NCBI RefSeq assembly: GCF_005239225.2
Contig: NC_133287.1
Coordinates: 3,887,493-3,951,492, forward strand
Source of the DNA: Populus alba
Taxonomy: Eukaryota; Streptophyta; Magnoliopsida; Malpighiales; Salicaceae
Reading direction: 5' to 3'
Length of the DNA stretch: 64,000 nucleotides
Of the stretch, positions 12,278 to 25,484 are shown piece after piece (the stretch's first letter is position 1; the number at the start of each line of letters is the position of its first letter). The notes beneath the pieces are model-generated. The model searched no databases, was not told the DNA's origin, and saw only the letters and a list, made by a program, of their open reading frames with translations. The translations under genes were made by a program, and so were the position numbers.

Positions 12278-12310
<33 letters not shown>
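12278..12310. repeat. (ATT)11 microsatellite
   Basis: A perfect run of the ATT trinucleotide. Confidence 0.95.
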
Positions 12311-12779
12311 TAATTTATATTATTATTATAGCTAATAGGCTTACGGTGTTTTTTTTTAACCTAATTTTAACTAGTCAAACCTTTTCATTGCCTATTTTAA
12401 CAAGTTAAATAAATCCTAAGCTTTTCCATGCAAACTTGATCCTTTTATCATTAAGGGCACATTTAAATCCTTTTGTTATGAAAAACAAATAGTACATGAG
12501 CTCAATTTTCAAAAACAAAAGACCAGTAAGTTTTGCTATAATTTTTTTTATCAATAAATTCTTTTTTTTTTTAATATTTCAACTTTTATGATACTTCTTA
12601 AATAACCCTTCATTATTTTATAATAATAAAAAAAACCTTTTACTATCATTTATCTTTATTGTTCATACATAAAATAAATAAATAAGTATAAAAAGTAGTT
12701 ATTTTATCTATAATGTTATCCCTACAACATTAACCGTTATAAGGGTCAAAATTCTATAAAAGAGTATTGGGTTACTGTC

Positions 12780-13330
12780 TTAGGATATAAAAAACAAAAA
12801 TATTGGAAACAAAAAAGATAAGATAGAAAAAAAGATGAAAATAAAATTGCATTTGATAGTGGTATATAAGACAAAAATAATTGTCTCTATATTTTATTTG
12901 AATATGGTGGATAAATCTGAATAAATTATGGAGAAAAAACCTATTTTACCATTAATATGTATTACTTTCAAACTTACTTATTATTATTTTTTAAAAGGTA
13001 AACATTATTTCTTTACTTTAGTATGTATTGCCTATTGAGATCAATAATATTATAATAATTCTAATTATAAAACCCGAACTAACCTGGCAGTTGACTCAAA
13101 GCCTTAACCAATCTGGATTTAAGAAAAAATAAAGGATGGATTGACCCGACCTGACCTAGCTAAAAACCTAAGTAAATAACCTATTGAATTTTTTAAAAAA
13201 ATATTTTTTGGTCAAAATAAGGCTACTTTCATTAAAAAAAAAAAAAAACAAATTGGGTCAATTGGATCTTAAATCCCTTCTCTCTTCATCATTAAATCTT
13301 CATAAAATATTGGGTTGACTTTTGAACATG
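12780..13330. repeat. Composite MITE-like repeat, copy 1
   Basis: The left part is an A-rich segment (GATATAAAAAACAAAAATATTGG...) running into TACTTTAG...TATTGAGAT. The right part begins AATTATAAAACCCGAACT and is rich in short CCCG/GGTC words. The same two parts, in the same order and with the same junction, occur at about 56700-57470. The element has no coding capacity. Confidence 0.6.
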
Positions 13331-13822
13331 TTAATTAACTTATATAAAACATGCATTTTGGCTTTCGGCTAAATAACCACTATTTTCAATATCAATAGTG
13401 TATAAAATCAAAATTCAAAAAAGTTGTTGTGTTCAAATTGTACTATTTTCAATATCGATAGACTAAAAAATGAAAAGAAAAATTTGAAATTGAGTGGAAG
13501 TTAATTAATGGGAAAAAAGATAACTAAGAAAGGAAGCTAAACATGTAGCCGAGTATAGAGAAGTTGTTTTTAAGTTCCTAAAAAATAAGCATGATAGCCT
13601 CAAACTAGAGAAGAAAGCAATATAAGATCAACATAAATAATATACTAGTCGTTTAATTGTGAGCATAAAAATTTCATAAATAAAATGGAGCAAGAATGCT
13701 TTGAATAATTTACAGACTTCTTGTTGGGCATTAAGATGGAGAAGAGGAACTAGAAAATAATATTTATAAAAAATGTGTAAAGATAGAAAGTTATTTAAGG
13801 GATAAATAGAAATCTTATGAGC

Positions 13823-13854
13823 TATATATATATATATTATATATATATATATTA

Positions 13855-13894
<40 letters not shown>

Positions 13895-13895
13895 A
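13823..13895. repeat. (AT)n microsatellite, interrupted
   Basis: An alternating AT run with a few TT interruptions. Confidence 0.95.
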
Positions 13896-14399
13896 AGCAA
13901 GCTTTAACATATTGCTTTCTCTTAAAGAAAAACATAAAAAAGAGTTGAAACAAGTTGCTTTATATATAAAGAACATTAATCATAAGAAAAAAGAGAAATC
14001 TTTAAAGAATGCATCATAAATAGTAGATGATCAAAACATATTTGTAACATCAACTTATAATGATCAACAATCACGTTTTAGAAAAACACCTATATGGATA
14101 AGTGGTTATGAGGTAACTAGAGTCAATCAATCTGATGATCTATTTACTTATTTTGCTTCATTCTTATATTGTAATCTTGTTACATTTGATTATGCCGTAA
14201 AACAAACAAAGTGAAAAAAAAAAAAATGAAATTAATGTTATTAAGAAAAACAATACTTGAAAAATGGAGAAGCTTTTGAAAGAATAAAAGACTATTAATG
14301 TGAAATGGATGTTCAAGACAAGGTTGAAGAAGAGTTGATGGGTGTTTAAGAATATTAGTTCAAGAAAGGGATAGTTAGATATTCTTAGAATCCTAACCC

Positions 14400-14433
<34 letters not shown>
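14400..14433. repeat. (AAT)11 microsatellite
   Basis: A perfect AAT/TAA trinucleotide run. Confidence 0.95.
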
Positions 14434-14436
<3 letters not shown>

Positions 14437-14815
14437 GATTTATTATAAAGTAACATTGTTTTAGGCTTTTTAATTAAAAAATTAAAATAATATTTTTTCA
14501 TAGAAAAAATAAAATAACATAATTTTAAAAAAATATTCAGAAAAGATAATACTGTCAAATACTCAAATTAATCAAATCACATGTTAAATTGCATGGTCAA
14601 TCAAGTTTGAATTGTTCAAGTTATAGACCAGCAATCCAACCAAGACTCCAAACCAACGATTTATCTAGTGGATTTTCCAATTTACTTTGGATTGGATAAC
14701 TATGAAAAACATATCTGTGATCATTTTCATTAAAAAAAAAAAAAAAAAAAACCCTCTCAAGGGAACATGTGTTGCCTGGTAAACCATCCACCGACGAGGT
14801 TAAATAACATATCCT

Positions 14816-14887
14816 ACACGTGGCATGAACTACCCCATCGTGTCCTTCAAACAAGCTCAGCCACCTTCTCTTTCTGGCACCATATAA
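14816..14887 (+). promoter_or_regulatory. LEA promoter: ABRE/G-box and TATA
   Basis: ACACGTGGC at 14816-14824 is a textbook ABA-responsive element with the G-box CACGTG core. CATATAA at 14881-14887 is a good TATA candidate, about 85 bases before the LEA start codon. The spacing and combination fit ABA- and seed-induced LEA promoters, so bZIP (ABI5-type) control is the likely regulation; this is inferred from the motif alone. Confidence 0.65.
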
Positions 14888-14968
14888 CCTGCACAGAGAC
14901 TACCAAAAGGATCATCACAAGCCAAAAAAACACACAAAACAAGAAGAGTTGTAATTATCATCCTAACA

Positions 14969-15812
14969 ATGGCAGCCATTAGCATTACCAGAAACGCTAT
15001 GCTCAATCTCGCAAAAGCCTTCTTCCCCCAGTCCCCTTCTCTCTTCCCCAATTCCTCGTCTAAAGTCTCACGGGTCTGCTTCGCTACCTCTGCCTCCAAA
15101 TATAACGAGGTAAAAAATTCTTTCAATAAATTAATTAAACAGAATTTATATATATGGGCATCTATCGAATATTTAGAGCTTAATGTTTCTTGTTTTAATT
15201 TTAATTGTCTTTCAGGGACGGCATGCAGCGGAAGATGATAGAGATCGAGCGGCAGATTACGCTGAGAGAGCGAAAGAAATTGCAAGTGAAACCTTTGACA
15301 AAACCAAAGAGCGAGCGGAGAAGGCGAAAGAAAGCTCTAAGGAAATGAAAGAGAAGGCAAAAGGGAGTGCAGAGGAGATGAAAGAGAAGGCGAAAGGGCA
15401 TGCACATGAGACAAAGGAGAGTGCCAGAGACATGGCACAGTCTGCTGCTGAAAAGGTTGAAGAAGGTAAGTACAAGGCAGCGGCGACAGCGGAGAGAAAG
15501 AAAGAAAAAGTGAAAGATTATGCATATGAAGCGAAGGAGAAGGCTAAAGAAGGGACGGAGAGAGCGGCGGGTACTGCGGGAGCGGCAGGGGATATGGCAA
15601 AGGAGGGGGCGGTTAAGGTGGTTGAGACGGTGGGGATTGTGGGAGAGAAGGCGAAAGAGACGGTGAAAGGAGCATGGGGTGCCGCGAAGGAAACTACACA
15701 GAAGATAAAAGAGACTGTGGTGGGCAAAGATGATTGTGATGATTATATGAGGGAGAAGAGGAAGGATGAGGACGTTTTGGAGCACAGGAGGCGTGCTGCT
15801 TCCGAAGAGTGA
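14969..15812 (+). CDS. Group 3 LEA protein (LEA_4 family) with organelle-targeting leader, two exons
   Basis: An intrinsically disordered protectant that folds into amphipathic helix on drying and shields membranes and enzymes. Exon 1 is 14969-15109 (47 codons), followed by a GT-AG intron at 15110-15215; exon 2 is 15216-15812, giving 245 residues. Residues 1-40 lack acids and carry Arg, Ser and Ala (start MAAISITRNAMLNLAKAFF; RVCFATSA near 36-43), typical of a mitochondrial or plastid presequence. From about residue 48 on, the protein is Ala/Lys/Glu-rich with 11-residue-type repeats such as KAKESSKEMKEKAKG and AKETTQKIKET, few aromatics, and an acidic-basic tail ending EEDV-like and RRRAASEE. 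Intron placement right after the leader is usual for organellar LEA genes. The upstream ABRE suggests ABA and seed or drought induction. Mitochondrial rather than plastid targeting is a guess. Confidence 0.92.
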
Positions 15813-16465
15813 TGATGCTGTGAAGAAGAAGAAACATTGAGAGAGGGAAGTGGGTTGGAACATCTTGTTGCGTGTTTCCGACAGTCGTAAAAAATAAGTT
15901 AGTCAAATGGAAATGGAGTTTTATGATGTCCGTAATTTAGTTAACTTTTTCTATCTACTATGAATTTCAGATTATTGCAGTGATAGAAAATTTTTATATA
16001 TAAAAAAACAGTTTTGTACCACAGCAAAAAGAAAAGGAAAATGCAATTTGGTGGATACAAATTTCCGAGAATTAATGGAATCCCGTCGAACCTAATAATC
16101 AATGCTAAGTGTTATAGAGAGGATTAATTTCCTTAATCCTAGCTTCTTCCTCCTAATTACGGCTTAGCTGGGCGATGTCATGCTATGGCTGAAGGTCAAC
16201 TTTCAACTAACAGAAGGGACAGCCGATGCCGTTCTGTAATTTGGATCATCTTGGTTGGGTCTGTGTTGGTGCGAATTTCTCTACACATGAGAATTGAGAG
16301 GATTGATCACTTAAATATTGAAGTTATGTTGATCTCCTTCAATGGAGTTTACACACCCCAATGTTGCCTTTGAGTTTATTCTTCTTTTGATCATCAATGG
16401 TGGCCTTTTGCAAGCTATTAGGCTCTGCTACGAGGTAGGCTGCCAGTTATGGCTTATCATTAAAG
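15813..16465. other. LEA 3' flank, nothing else identified
   Basis: This is the probable 3'UTR and downstream DNA of the LEA gene. The 62-residue plus-strand frame at 16185-16373 has no recognisable family features and is probably chance. Confidence 0.4.
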
Positions 16466-16760
16466 AATGTGTTTAGTATCTATGGTTGTAATTTTAAAAA
16501 AAAATTATTTTATAAATAGTATTATTAGTTAAGATTAGTTTGACACTTATATATGTTTGGTTGAAATTATAATTATAATTAAAGTTAAATAAAAAATATT
16601 TCAATATGTTTGGTTAATAATGCTTTTCAAATTAAAATTATAAAATAATTAAAAAAGATATATATTATTATTGATGATTTTTAATTTAAATATTATAAAT
16701 TTAACTATAACTATTACATAATGAAATAAATAATACTTTATATAAAATATTTTTTATTGT
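16466..16760. repeat. MITE-like repeat family A, copy 1
   Basis: It begins GTGTTTAGTATCTATGGTTGT and ends TACTTTATATAAAATATTTTT. About 290 bases align along their length to 55984-56290, sharing blocks such as AATATGTTTGGTTAA and TTAAATATT. It is non-coding and AT-rich; the class is uncertain. Confidence 0.75.
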
Positions 16761-17035
16761 TTTGTGAAACTATATACAATTCCATCACGTATGAAATTCA
16801 TCTGACAAAAATTAAAATTATGTAAATGCTTTGTCATCATGCAATCTCCTTTTAATTTATGTAGTGTCATTGAATAATGTTAAACACTAGTTTTTTGAAT
16901 AAAACATAATTAAAAATAAAAAATAAAATGAATTTTTTTCCTGAATTGAACCCTGGTTCAATGTATTTATGTTTGGACCAGATCCTGTCCAGCCATAAAT
17001 AGTGAATACAATCTTCATTATTCACGTAAATAATG

Positions 17036-18290
17036 GTGAGTAAATTAATTAATTAAAAAAAAAAAAAAACCCTGAATGCTCAATCAACTAGGCCTAAGTC
17101 ATAAAAAAACGAACGGTTTTGCTTTGAGAAATGATCAATAATAGAAGAAAAAAACAAAACAGTTCCACTCGAGCCACGACATGCTTAACGCAGGATTCTA
17201 CAATAGTCAAAAGTCAACTATACAAAATGAGCACATTTCTTTTTCCCTCGTGGTAGACACGATATATAGCATGACCCCGTTTTAGATGGTCATAGCCTTC
17301 GGCCTTAGGGCTTTTATTTTCTCCAACAGCGTATAAATGGACTCATTTATGACAAGGCTAGCAGTAGTGAAGCCCCATCTCCGCCGGCCTACACAAGCGC
17401 CAGAAAAAGATCCTCTCTTCCCTGTTATAGGCCCATGTGTTATTTGTTTTTATATTTTTAAAATATTTTACATATTTTTAAAATTTTAAAGTTATTTTAC
17501 TTTAAATTCATATTTTTTTTTATTTTAGATCATAATATACTGATATCAAAAATAATTTTTAAAAAATAAAAAAATATTATTTTAATAGATTTTTAAATAA
17601 AAAATATTTTTTAAAAAAAAAAAAACACAACTCAACAATAGAGTGGTCAACAAACACTTTAAACCTTAACAACAATCATGATTGTGATCGTGACCCATGG
17701 AGGCATGGACCCTTTTTTTATTTTTTAATGAAAGGAAAAGAAAAGGTATTGGTAGGTTAAAAGCACGTCACATAAAGAGATGGACCGTAACACACACGGT
17801 AGCATTATGCCCACTACTACAACACTAACTACTTAACCATAACAACAAGAAATGCTAACTAGTTAGTGTTTGTTTTGTCGTGAAAGTGTATAGGGAATAA
17901 TTATAATACCTAACAGATCTGGGTGTCACCACTCTTTTTATTACGTGTTAGTGGCACGTGCCACTCCCCCACTTAGGAATTAATTAACTCGGACTCACCC
18001 ATTCTGGTTCGGACTCTAGTCAAATACTAATGACGAGAATAAAGCCAGAGATCAATGGTTTCGTGCCCCTGTATTTTTAATAGTTAAAACTACTCTCCTA
18101 GTAATTATTTGTCTTGACAGGGAAAAAAAGCCTCCCTCCTCTCACCCTTATAAATCAACAGGGATCACTCCACTTTCGGCTCGCGATAACGCCTTTTTGG
18201 TATATATGAAGAGGTGACGGATTCATTTCCTAGGAATTAAATATAGTTATTAAATTCAACACCCTTGGATGAAATCATATTAAGATTCAG
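17036..18290. other. Intergenic; includes an AT-rich repeat fragment and a palindromic G-box
   Basis: No gene was found. The segment 17431-17620 is one of several AT-rich fragments with the theme ATATTTTTAAA...TTTTAAATAAAAAATA, also seen near 29690-29840, 31670-31770 and 45605-45790. The G-box palindrome at 17951-17964 is listed separately. Confidence 0.4.
17951..17964. promoter_or_regulatory. Perfect 14-bp G-box palindrome
   Basis: GTGGCACGTGCCAC is a perfect inverted repeat centred on CACGTG, a strong bZIP/bHLH site. No promoter or gene is obvious beside it. Confidence 0.4.
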
Positions 18291-20300
18291 CAATTAAGAA
18301 AAAAATTAAAAGAGCACTGTAATTTTTTTATTTTTTCTATTATTTGATTTGATTTTTGAGTTTTTTTTTTTTTCGTTTTCTTACTTTTTTATTATGTTTT
18401 TGTTAGAATTTTGAATTCATAAATTATTTTAATTTGTCTTTTATATTGTTATTATGATATCAAAAAATTATCCTAGCATTGGATTGATGCTTTATTTTAC
18501 AAAAAACAAAATCACCTTTGTTGTTTCAATGAAATTTAAAATCAGGGGATCGAGATTTAAAAAAGATATAGGAGAGAAACCCTTTTGTTATTTTAACAAA
18601 AAGTGCCTTTCTAAGTCTTAGTTATTGAATTTTTTTAATTTTAATTTTGTCATTTTATTTTGTGTTAATTAGGATTTTTTAATGATAATTTATTTTGATA
18701 TGTTTTTATATGCTCATCTTTGTATCAAGTAATTGCTCTGGTATTGAGCTGGTAATTGATTTTGCGAGATATTGTATGGATTCTTTATTTTTCTGAAAGT
18801 TGAGAGTAAAAAAGACAGTAATTGACTAATAGAAAAACATTGAAGTTTTAAGAGAAGAATAACACAAGTCAGTTACAAAAATTGAGGCAATGAGAGAGAA
18901 AAATAAAAGGAAGATAAAAGGAAAGAAAAATGAGTTGCTAGAGTTATACCATACCTTCTCATACAACATGCACCACCTTATAAGGAATTGAATGGCACAA
19001 CAATTCTAACAACATCAAACATGACATCGATCAAAGCTTAGAGGACATCTAATCCATTGCCTAAAAGTTGCAGACCTTCCTCACACCTTGGCTCATTTTT
19101 ACATGCGCTTGTCTCTCTTTTTTTTTTTCTTTTAATTTAGTCCTTCAATTTTAAAAGCCTCATCAATTCAATTTTAGAAATTTTTTTTTAATTGATATTG
19201 ATTTTTTGATTTTATCTTTTAATATTAGGTTGATTGAAAATTGTATTTTTTTATTTGTTTTGTTTTGTTTTGTTTTGCTTTCTATAAGTTTATCACAATG
19301 TCAAATAAATATCTTGATATTGGGTTGATGCTTGATTTAATAATCGTCTATTTTTTTTTTTCAAAATATAGATAGATAAAGAAAATGGTTTTAGAAAAAA
19401 ATATCAAGTTATTACATTTTATGGAGTCCATGGCCTAATTTACGAGTTTAGATGGGTAACTTGGGTTATCTTGGTTCACAAGTTTGATAGGGTAACTTTT
19501 TTTTTTTGTTGATTAAACTCGATTTTATGATCATTTATTTTTTTATCATATCGTTAAAAAATTAGTTTAAGAGAAAATCTATGTTATTAAACTTTATGGA
19601 GTCCATTAATCGATTTGCGGGTTTGATAGGTTTAGCTTGGTTAACCGAGTTTATAAGTTTGGCTTGTTAAAGTTTTCACTTTTTTAGTTATTTTTTTTTT
19701 AATTTTATCCTTCAACATTGGGTTGATTGAAAAGTATGCATTATAATTCTTTCAGTACTATCTATAAGATTATCAAGATCTCATAAAAATATCTCTATAT
19801 TGGATTGGTGCTTGATTTTACTATCCGCCTATTTTTTTTATCTTACAGTTAAATAAATAAAGTTTTGGAAATAAACCAAGTTATTGATTCCATTAATGTC
19901 CATGTCTTGGTTTATGGATTTAACAGGCTACTCCAGTTTATGGGTTTGGAAGTTTTACCTACCAAACTTGATGTGCCTTTTTTATCCCTTAATTTTTTTA
20001 ATTGGTTTTCTTATTTCATCATTCAATATTAAATTCATTGAAAAATATGCTTTATAATTTATTTTGATCCACTTTATTTATCAAGATCTCAAATAAACAT
20101 CTTGACATTAGATCAATGTTTGATTTTATATGCATCTATTTTTCTATTATATAAATAAATAAAAAATATTTTTTTTTAAAAAAAATACTATTAAACCTAG
20201 TAGAGTTCTTGACCCAGGTCGCGAGTTGACTGAAGTTAATTTAATATGTCATCGTCTCAATTTTTTTTTTAAAAAAAGGTATCATCCTGAATTCTTGTAA
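18290..20300 (-). repeat. Diverged tandem-array repeat family B (reverse orientation)
   Basis: Landmark phrases recur about every 300-850 bases: GGTTGATGCTTGATTT-like at about 18480, 19320, 19802 and 20110, and ATCCTTCAACATTGGGTTGATTG-like at about 19217, 19716 and 20020. Read in reverse it resembles the arrays at 53210-53830 and 59380-60230. It is non-coding, probably an old satellite-like or transposon-derived family. Confidence 0.6.
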
Positions 20301-20654
20301 AAGCAAAGCCATGTTTTCACTAGCCATCCAATTTGCCATTTGGACTTATAAAGTCCATCGATCCTAACTGAGCAACTTCCACATAGTTTAATTTAAAATA
20401 TAACAAGGTGAGTTGAATCAAAGAGGTTTCAATACTAACCTGCTTAGCCTGGTTTAATATCGCTACCAAATAATTCCCCATTACTTTGATATTATTTTTT
20501 ATGTTTAATTTGTTTTTGGTCCAATAGAGCGTTGGCCAATGACTAGTTTATACTCTAAATTGAATGAGATTTGTAATTAAATCAATCAAATTATTGACTC
20601 GATTGATTTCAATCAACATGACAAATACACTTGATTTGACCTAATAAAATAAAA

Positions 20655-21150
20655 AAAAATGGTGTGGAATGCATAACAAAAATATTTATAGAACATATAG
20701 ACTTTAAAAAGCTCAAAAGAAGGCCAAACATATCAAACGACTAGCCTAACAAAAATAGTCATAACTTTATATACAATTATGGATCAAGTTTAAATTTGGT
20801 TAGCAATTCTACAAGCTCGGTGCTAAAGTGAATCATCTAGCTATAACCAGTTAATATTGAGAAGGCCCTTATATTAATCCTAAAGTATGTAAAAATATAT
20901 TATACTTAGTGTTATTGTTTTATTTTAATTATTTTCCTTGTTAATTAAGGTTTTTTTTCTTATATACTCTCAGTAAGTTTTGATACTTTATAAACAATTG
21001 GTGTGTAATTTTTCAAGTCAATTTTTTGATTTATTAAATCTTAGAAAAATTAAATATATTTCATCGACAGTATATGGTTGCAACATATGGCTTGAGAACC
21101 TTTAATTTTTAATCTTTCACTATACTCTACATTTATTTGTATCATAATAT
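20655..21150 (+). repeat. 5' LTR of the ancient gypsy element (approximate)
   Basis: It aligns along its length with 25485-25940, sharing AAGCTCAA.AAG, TAGCTATAA, TATAAACAATTGG.GTGT, TTTTTCAA.TCAATTTT and GGCTTGAGAACC-type blocks. A decayed Met-tRNA-like primer site (TGGTATT...) begins at 21152, immediately after. Confidence 0.65.
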
Positions 21151-24100
21151 ATGGTATTTTTTATCGACAGACAATAGAAACTTCATCCTATTCTATAATG
21201 AAAAAAAAAACCATATAGGGAAAATAATCTTGTAGCAAAGACTAGATCAATTAAAGCTATCAGGAACATAAATTACACATTGCTTGAACCATCTAATATT
21301 ACTAAGAGGACTATAAAATAATCAGGAAGTGGAGAGAGATATGTTTAAAGACTTATCTCATTGTAGAATTAATCTTAAACCCATTTTTATAGTCATTTGT
21401 TGTCAATCATAATATATCAATGTAGAGGATTTTGGAGAAAACAAAATTAAGAAAGTTGTATAGGTTTTATAAATTATGGCAAAACAAAAGTTAAAAGACA
21501 ATATTACCCTTAAATCAATGAATTTTGAATGATAATGGAATTCCCTAGCTTCAATAAAGATCTAGACAAAGAAGAAATCCTGACTATATTGCTAAATATG
21601 ATAGTTTAGGGAATACATGAGTATTATAAAAGAGAATAAGGTGAAACTAGTCATATATAAGATGATGGGCAAAAATCTTTTCTATTGAAAGTGTTACACA
21701 AATACACTTTTTAAATAGGGTAGATAGTTTGTTACGTCATTGATGTTTGTGAGGAAGATATTGAATGTAATATTACTTCCTCTTTATCAAGAACCCAAGT
21801 CATTTCAACAATATAAAAAGATGTTTATAAAAAATAGATTCATTAATGAATAGACTATTAAGTTTTAAATATTGGCATAACATAACCAATTATAGAAGAA
21901 AAAGGTTTGGTAGGTCATGAGATTTTTTTAAAGATAACACTAAGGTTGGCAAAGCCTTATAAAGATAAATAAAAGTAAACAAGCCAAAAAAAAAAATCTT
22001 ATACCAAACCAATTATAGGTAAGTACTTTAAATATAAGGAGGTAGAATATCATTTTAGTGATTGTATGAGATAAAAACTAGTCAATATGATTGAGGGTCA
22101 ACATGAACAAAAATATCTTAAAGGTGAAACGAGCTATGCAAGCCTAACAAAGATGATGATGAAGATTTGTATAATTGTCATGATGAAGGTTAAGCCTGTA
22201 TTGTTAGGATGATGTTGTTAACGATAAAGATTGGGGAGGATTCAATGAAATAATCTATTTCCTACATGATATATTATAAACAATAACTTGTTAGATTTAA
22301 TTATTGATAATGATAGTTGTGAAGGTATTATTGGCAAACATATCATTGATAAATTAAAATTTTCATTAGAACCACGTCTCAGACCATACAAAATTAAATG
22401 GATTAAGGTAGTAGATGAAACAAAGTAACACAATGTTACAAGGTGTTTTTTTTTCTATAGAAAAGTATAAGTATGAGGTATATTATGATGTAGATATAGA
22501 GGCATGTAACTTGATATTTGGTGACCTGAATAGCATGTATAGATCCTAGACACCTAGGAAAGGATATGATATGTATAAGATTAATATAGGTGGTATGAAC
22601 CATACTTTTATACCTTTAAAGGGAAATCCAAACTTAAAGCTTTTAAAGTATAATGGAAGGCTATACTTATCATAACCAATTTAGAACATGAAATACAAGC
22701 AAATATGCAAGAGACTAGATATGTTTATCTATTGATTATGAAGAAATTTATGGATGAAAAAAAAGACAAGAAAATGACAAAACAATCTTAATATGGTTAA
22801 ATCTTTGTTTGTTGAATTTAAGAAGATTTGCTAGATAAGTTTTTGGATGGATTGTGACCAATAAGATACATTCAATATCATATTGATTTGATGCAAAAAG
22901 TTAGGCTTTTAAATCTACCAAACTATTTCGTAAGCCTTAAAAAGGGTAAGATATTGAAAGACAAAGTAGAGTTCTTAAAAAAAAAAAAAAAAAAATTTAA
23001 GAAAGTGTTAGTCCTTATGTAGTGTTAGATTTATTAATCTAAAAAAATATAGAAATTAGCCTATGTGTATGAACAACCACACCGTTAATAAAATAATTAT
23101 GAATTACAAGTTTTTAATTTCTCGGTTATACGATATGATTAGTTAGTTAGATGCAGAAAAAGTCATCATAAAGATTGACTTATAAAGCATATATCATCAG
23201 ATTTAGATTTGACTTAAAGTTCAGAGGAAGACAACTTTCATGAATAGAGAGTTATACAAGTGGCTGGTTATACCATTCGAGTTGTCTAACACATCACCCA
23301 CTTTCATATAATTGATGAATCAAATTATATGTCTCTTTATAAATAAATTCATGGTTATTTATTTTGATTTATAACATATCCAAAATTGACCGTATAAGAT
23401 ATCTAAGAAAATGTTGGATGTTATGTTAAAAAAAAAAACAAATTGTATATGAACTTTTTAAAAATATAGTTTTATGACTCATAAACATTTATCTTTAAAC
23501 TTTATTGTTAATATAGATGACATATATGTTAATGGGGAAAATGTTAAGGCCATTGGAGATTGTTTAGCCTCTAAAATAGTTAGTAAGGTGTGTAGTTTCT
23601 TTGGATTGACTACTTTTTATAAGCAATTGATATAAAAATTTAGTAATATAGTTGCACCAATTACTAAATGCATGAAGAAAATGATGTTTGATTACACCTA
23701 TTACTGAAGATGTAGAAAATAAGTTTCATTTGATAAAAAAAAAGAAGCATTATTTTAGTTTTAACACTTTTGAATTTTAACATATTATTTGAGATGAAAT
23801 ATGATGCTTATGATGTAGGAATTAGAGTTGTATTGATCAAAGATAAAGCCCCATGACATTTTTTTATTGAGAAGTTATATGTTATAGATTGAAGTGGTCA
23901 ATGTAAAATAACAAATCTTATGTTATTTTTTAGACTTTTAAAAAATAAAAGCATTACTTGGTAGCTAATAAATTTGTGTTATATTATGATCATAATGAGT
24001 AGAAATTCCTACATAGCTAAGAGAAAATTAGTAATGATATCCATGCGAGATGGGTGACTTTCTTGTAGAAGTTTCCAATCAAAATTATGTTTAAGATTGG

Positions 24101-24985
24101 AGTCTAGAATAGAGTTGTTGATGTTTTGAGTAGAAGAGTAGTCTTTCTAGTCATTTTGAGGGGCTAGATCATAGGTTTGATTATTTAAAATAATTGTATG
24201 GGCATGAAGAGAATTTATGTGAGCTATAAGATAAATGTTTAACCTTTTCATTGATGAGTTTCACATTCATGATGGGTTTTTGATGAGAGGTAATCAACTT
24301 TGCATTCCTTACTTTTCATTATGAATGAAAATGATTTAGGATTTTCAAAGATGAGATTTTGCTAGTCACTATAGGCAACAAAACATTATTACTACTGTTA
24401 TTAAAGGGTATTATTGGTCTTACTTGAAATGAAATATTGTTAAGTTTATGTAAAATTGTTATATTTATTAAAATGTCAAAGGGTAAGCACATGATACATG
24501 TTTATATATGCATTTACCTAATTCTGAAAACATATGAGAAGACTTGTCTATGAATTTTATATTCAAATCATCTCATACATAAAGAGGAATAAAATCTATG
24601 TTTTTTCATAGTCGATAATATAAGAAAATATGGTATTTTATCTATTAAAATAAGATAAATGATGCTTTTATAATTATTATAACTTTTCTTTCGGGGGTAG
24701 TTTGTTTGTATGGGGTGCTGGAGACCATTACTTTTGATTGGGGCATGAAGTTTCTATATCACTTTTAAAGAATATTTATAAAGGATGTATGATTTATCTT
24801 TACAATTCAGTAGCACAACACATCTATAAACAAATGGTTAAAGAGAGTCATTGAATTAGATACTTGATAATTTGATTTGGAGCATTTATGTGGACAAGAC
24901 AAAGTATTAGGATTGTGTACTTGTACAAACAAAATTCATATATAACAATATAAAACATGATGCAACATGTAAATCACCTTTCAAG

Positions 24986-25035
<50 letters not shown>

Positions 25036-25440
25036 GTTCTATGCATGTACTTTATCTCATACCAGTTTCAAAAGGTGTTAGTTATATCATTGGTTCTAAG
25101 AAGATGGCTGCAAATGCACAAGCTATACAAGTTGATATAAGAAAGAAGTTAAAAACCAACATTAGTCAATTACAGAAAATTATCAGTAAAAACTATATAC
25201 TAAAGTATTTAAGAAATAAGATAGGATAATGGTGTTTTTATGTAAAAAGATATTTTTGACAAGGATATATAAAAAGTTACAACATAAGAAGTATGATCAT
25301 TATAGCATAATAAATAAGATGATTTGCAATTCTTATGTTATTGATCTACCAGAAAATATAAGTATTTTTAAAATCTCAATGTTTCTTATATTTATTTTAT
25401 TATAATGATGAGTTGATATATCTAGATTTAGGTGCTACAT
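21150..25440 (+). pseudogene. gag-pol remnant of the ancient gypsy element
   Basis: Pieces, in order: a knuckle-like KYFKYK..YHFSDC at about 22020-22070; protease DNDSCEGIIGK and LRPYKIKWIK at about 22300-22410; RT KIDL..YHQI and LYKWLVIPFELSNTSPTFI at about 23170-23360; an RNase H piece at about 23780-23880; integrase RGNQLCIPY at about 24290, GYYWSYLK at about 24410 and an SMNFIF piece at about 24550; and a post-integrase stretch at about 25040-25430 (KLKTNISQLQ). More than a dozen stops and shifts make it non-functional. This is the part that short AT-rich frames such as 25041-25229 come from. Confidence 0.8.
24988..25033. repeat. (AT)n microsatellite inside the gypsy relic
   Basis: A perfect run of about 23 AT units, interrupting the integrase-to-C-terminus region. 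Confidence 0.95.
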
Positions 25441-25484
25441 AAGGTCAAGTATTTTATAAATAAAAAGAATTGACATGAAACGTC

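Noticed and set aside
13628..13900. Ile/Tyr repeat frame
   Set aside because: It is coded by the (AT)n microsatellite.
14857..15285. 142-residue minus-strand frame over the LEA gene
   Set aside because: It is antisense to exon 1, the intron and the start of exon 2 of a clear LEA gene, and has no family features.
15201..15863. 220-residue minus-strand frame over LEA exon 2
   Set aside because: The Ser/Leu/Phe/Cys-rich composition is simply the complement of Lys/Glu/Ala-rich LEA codons.
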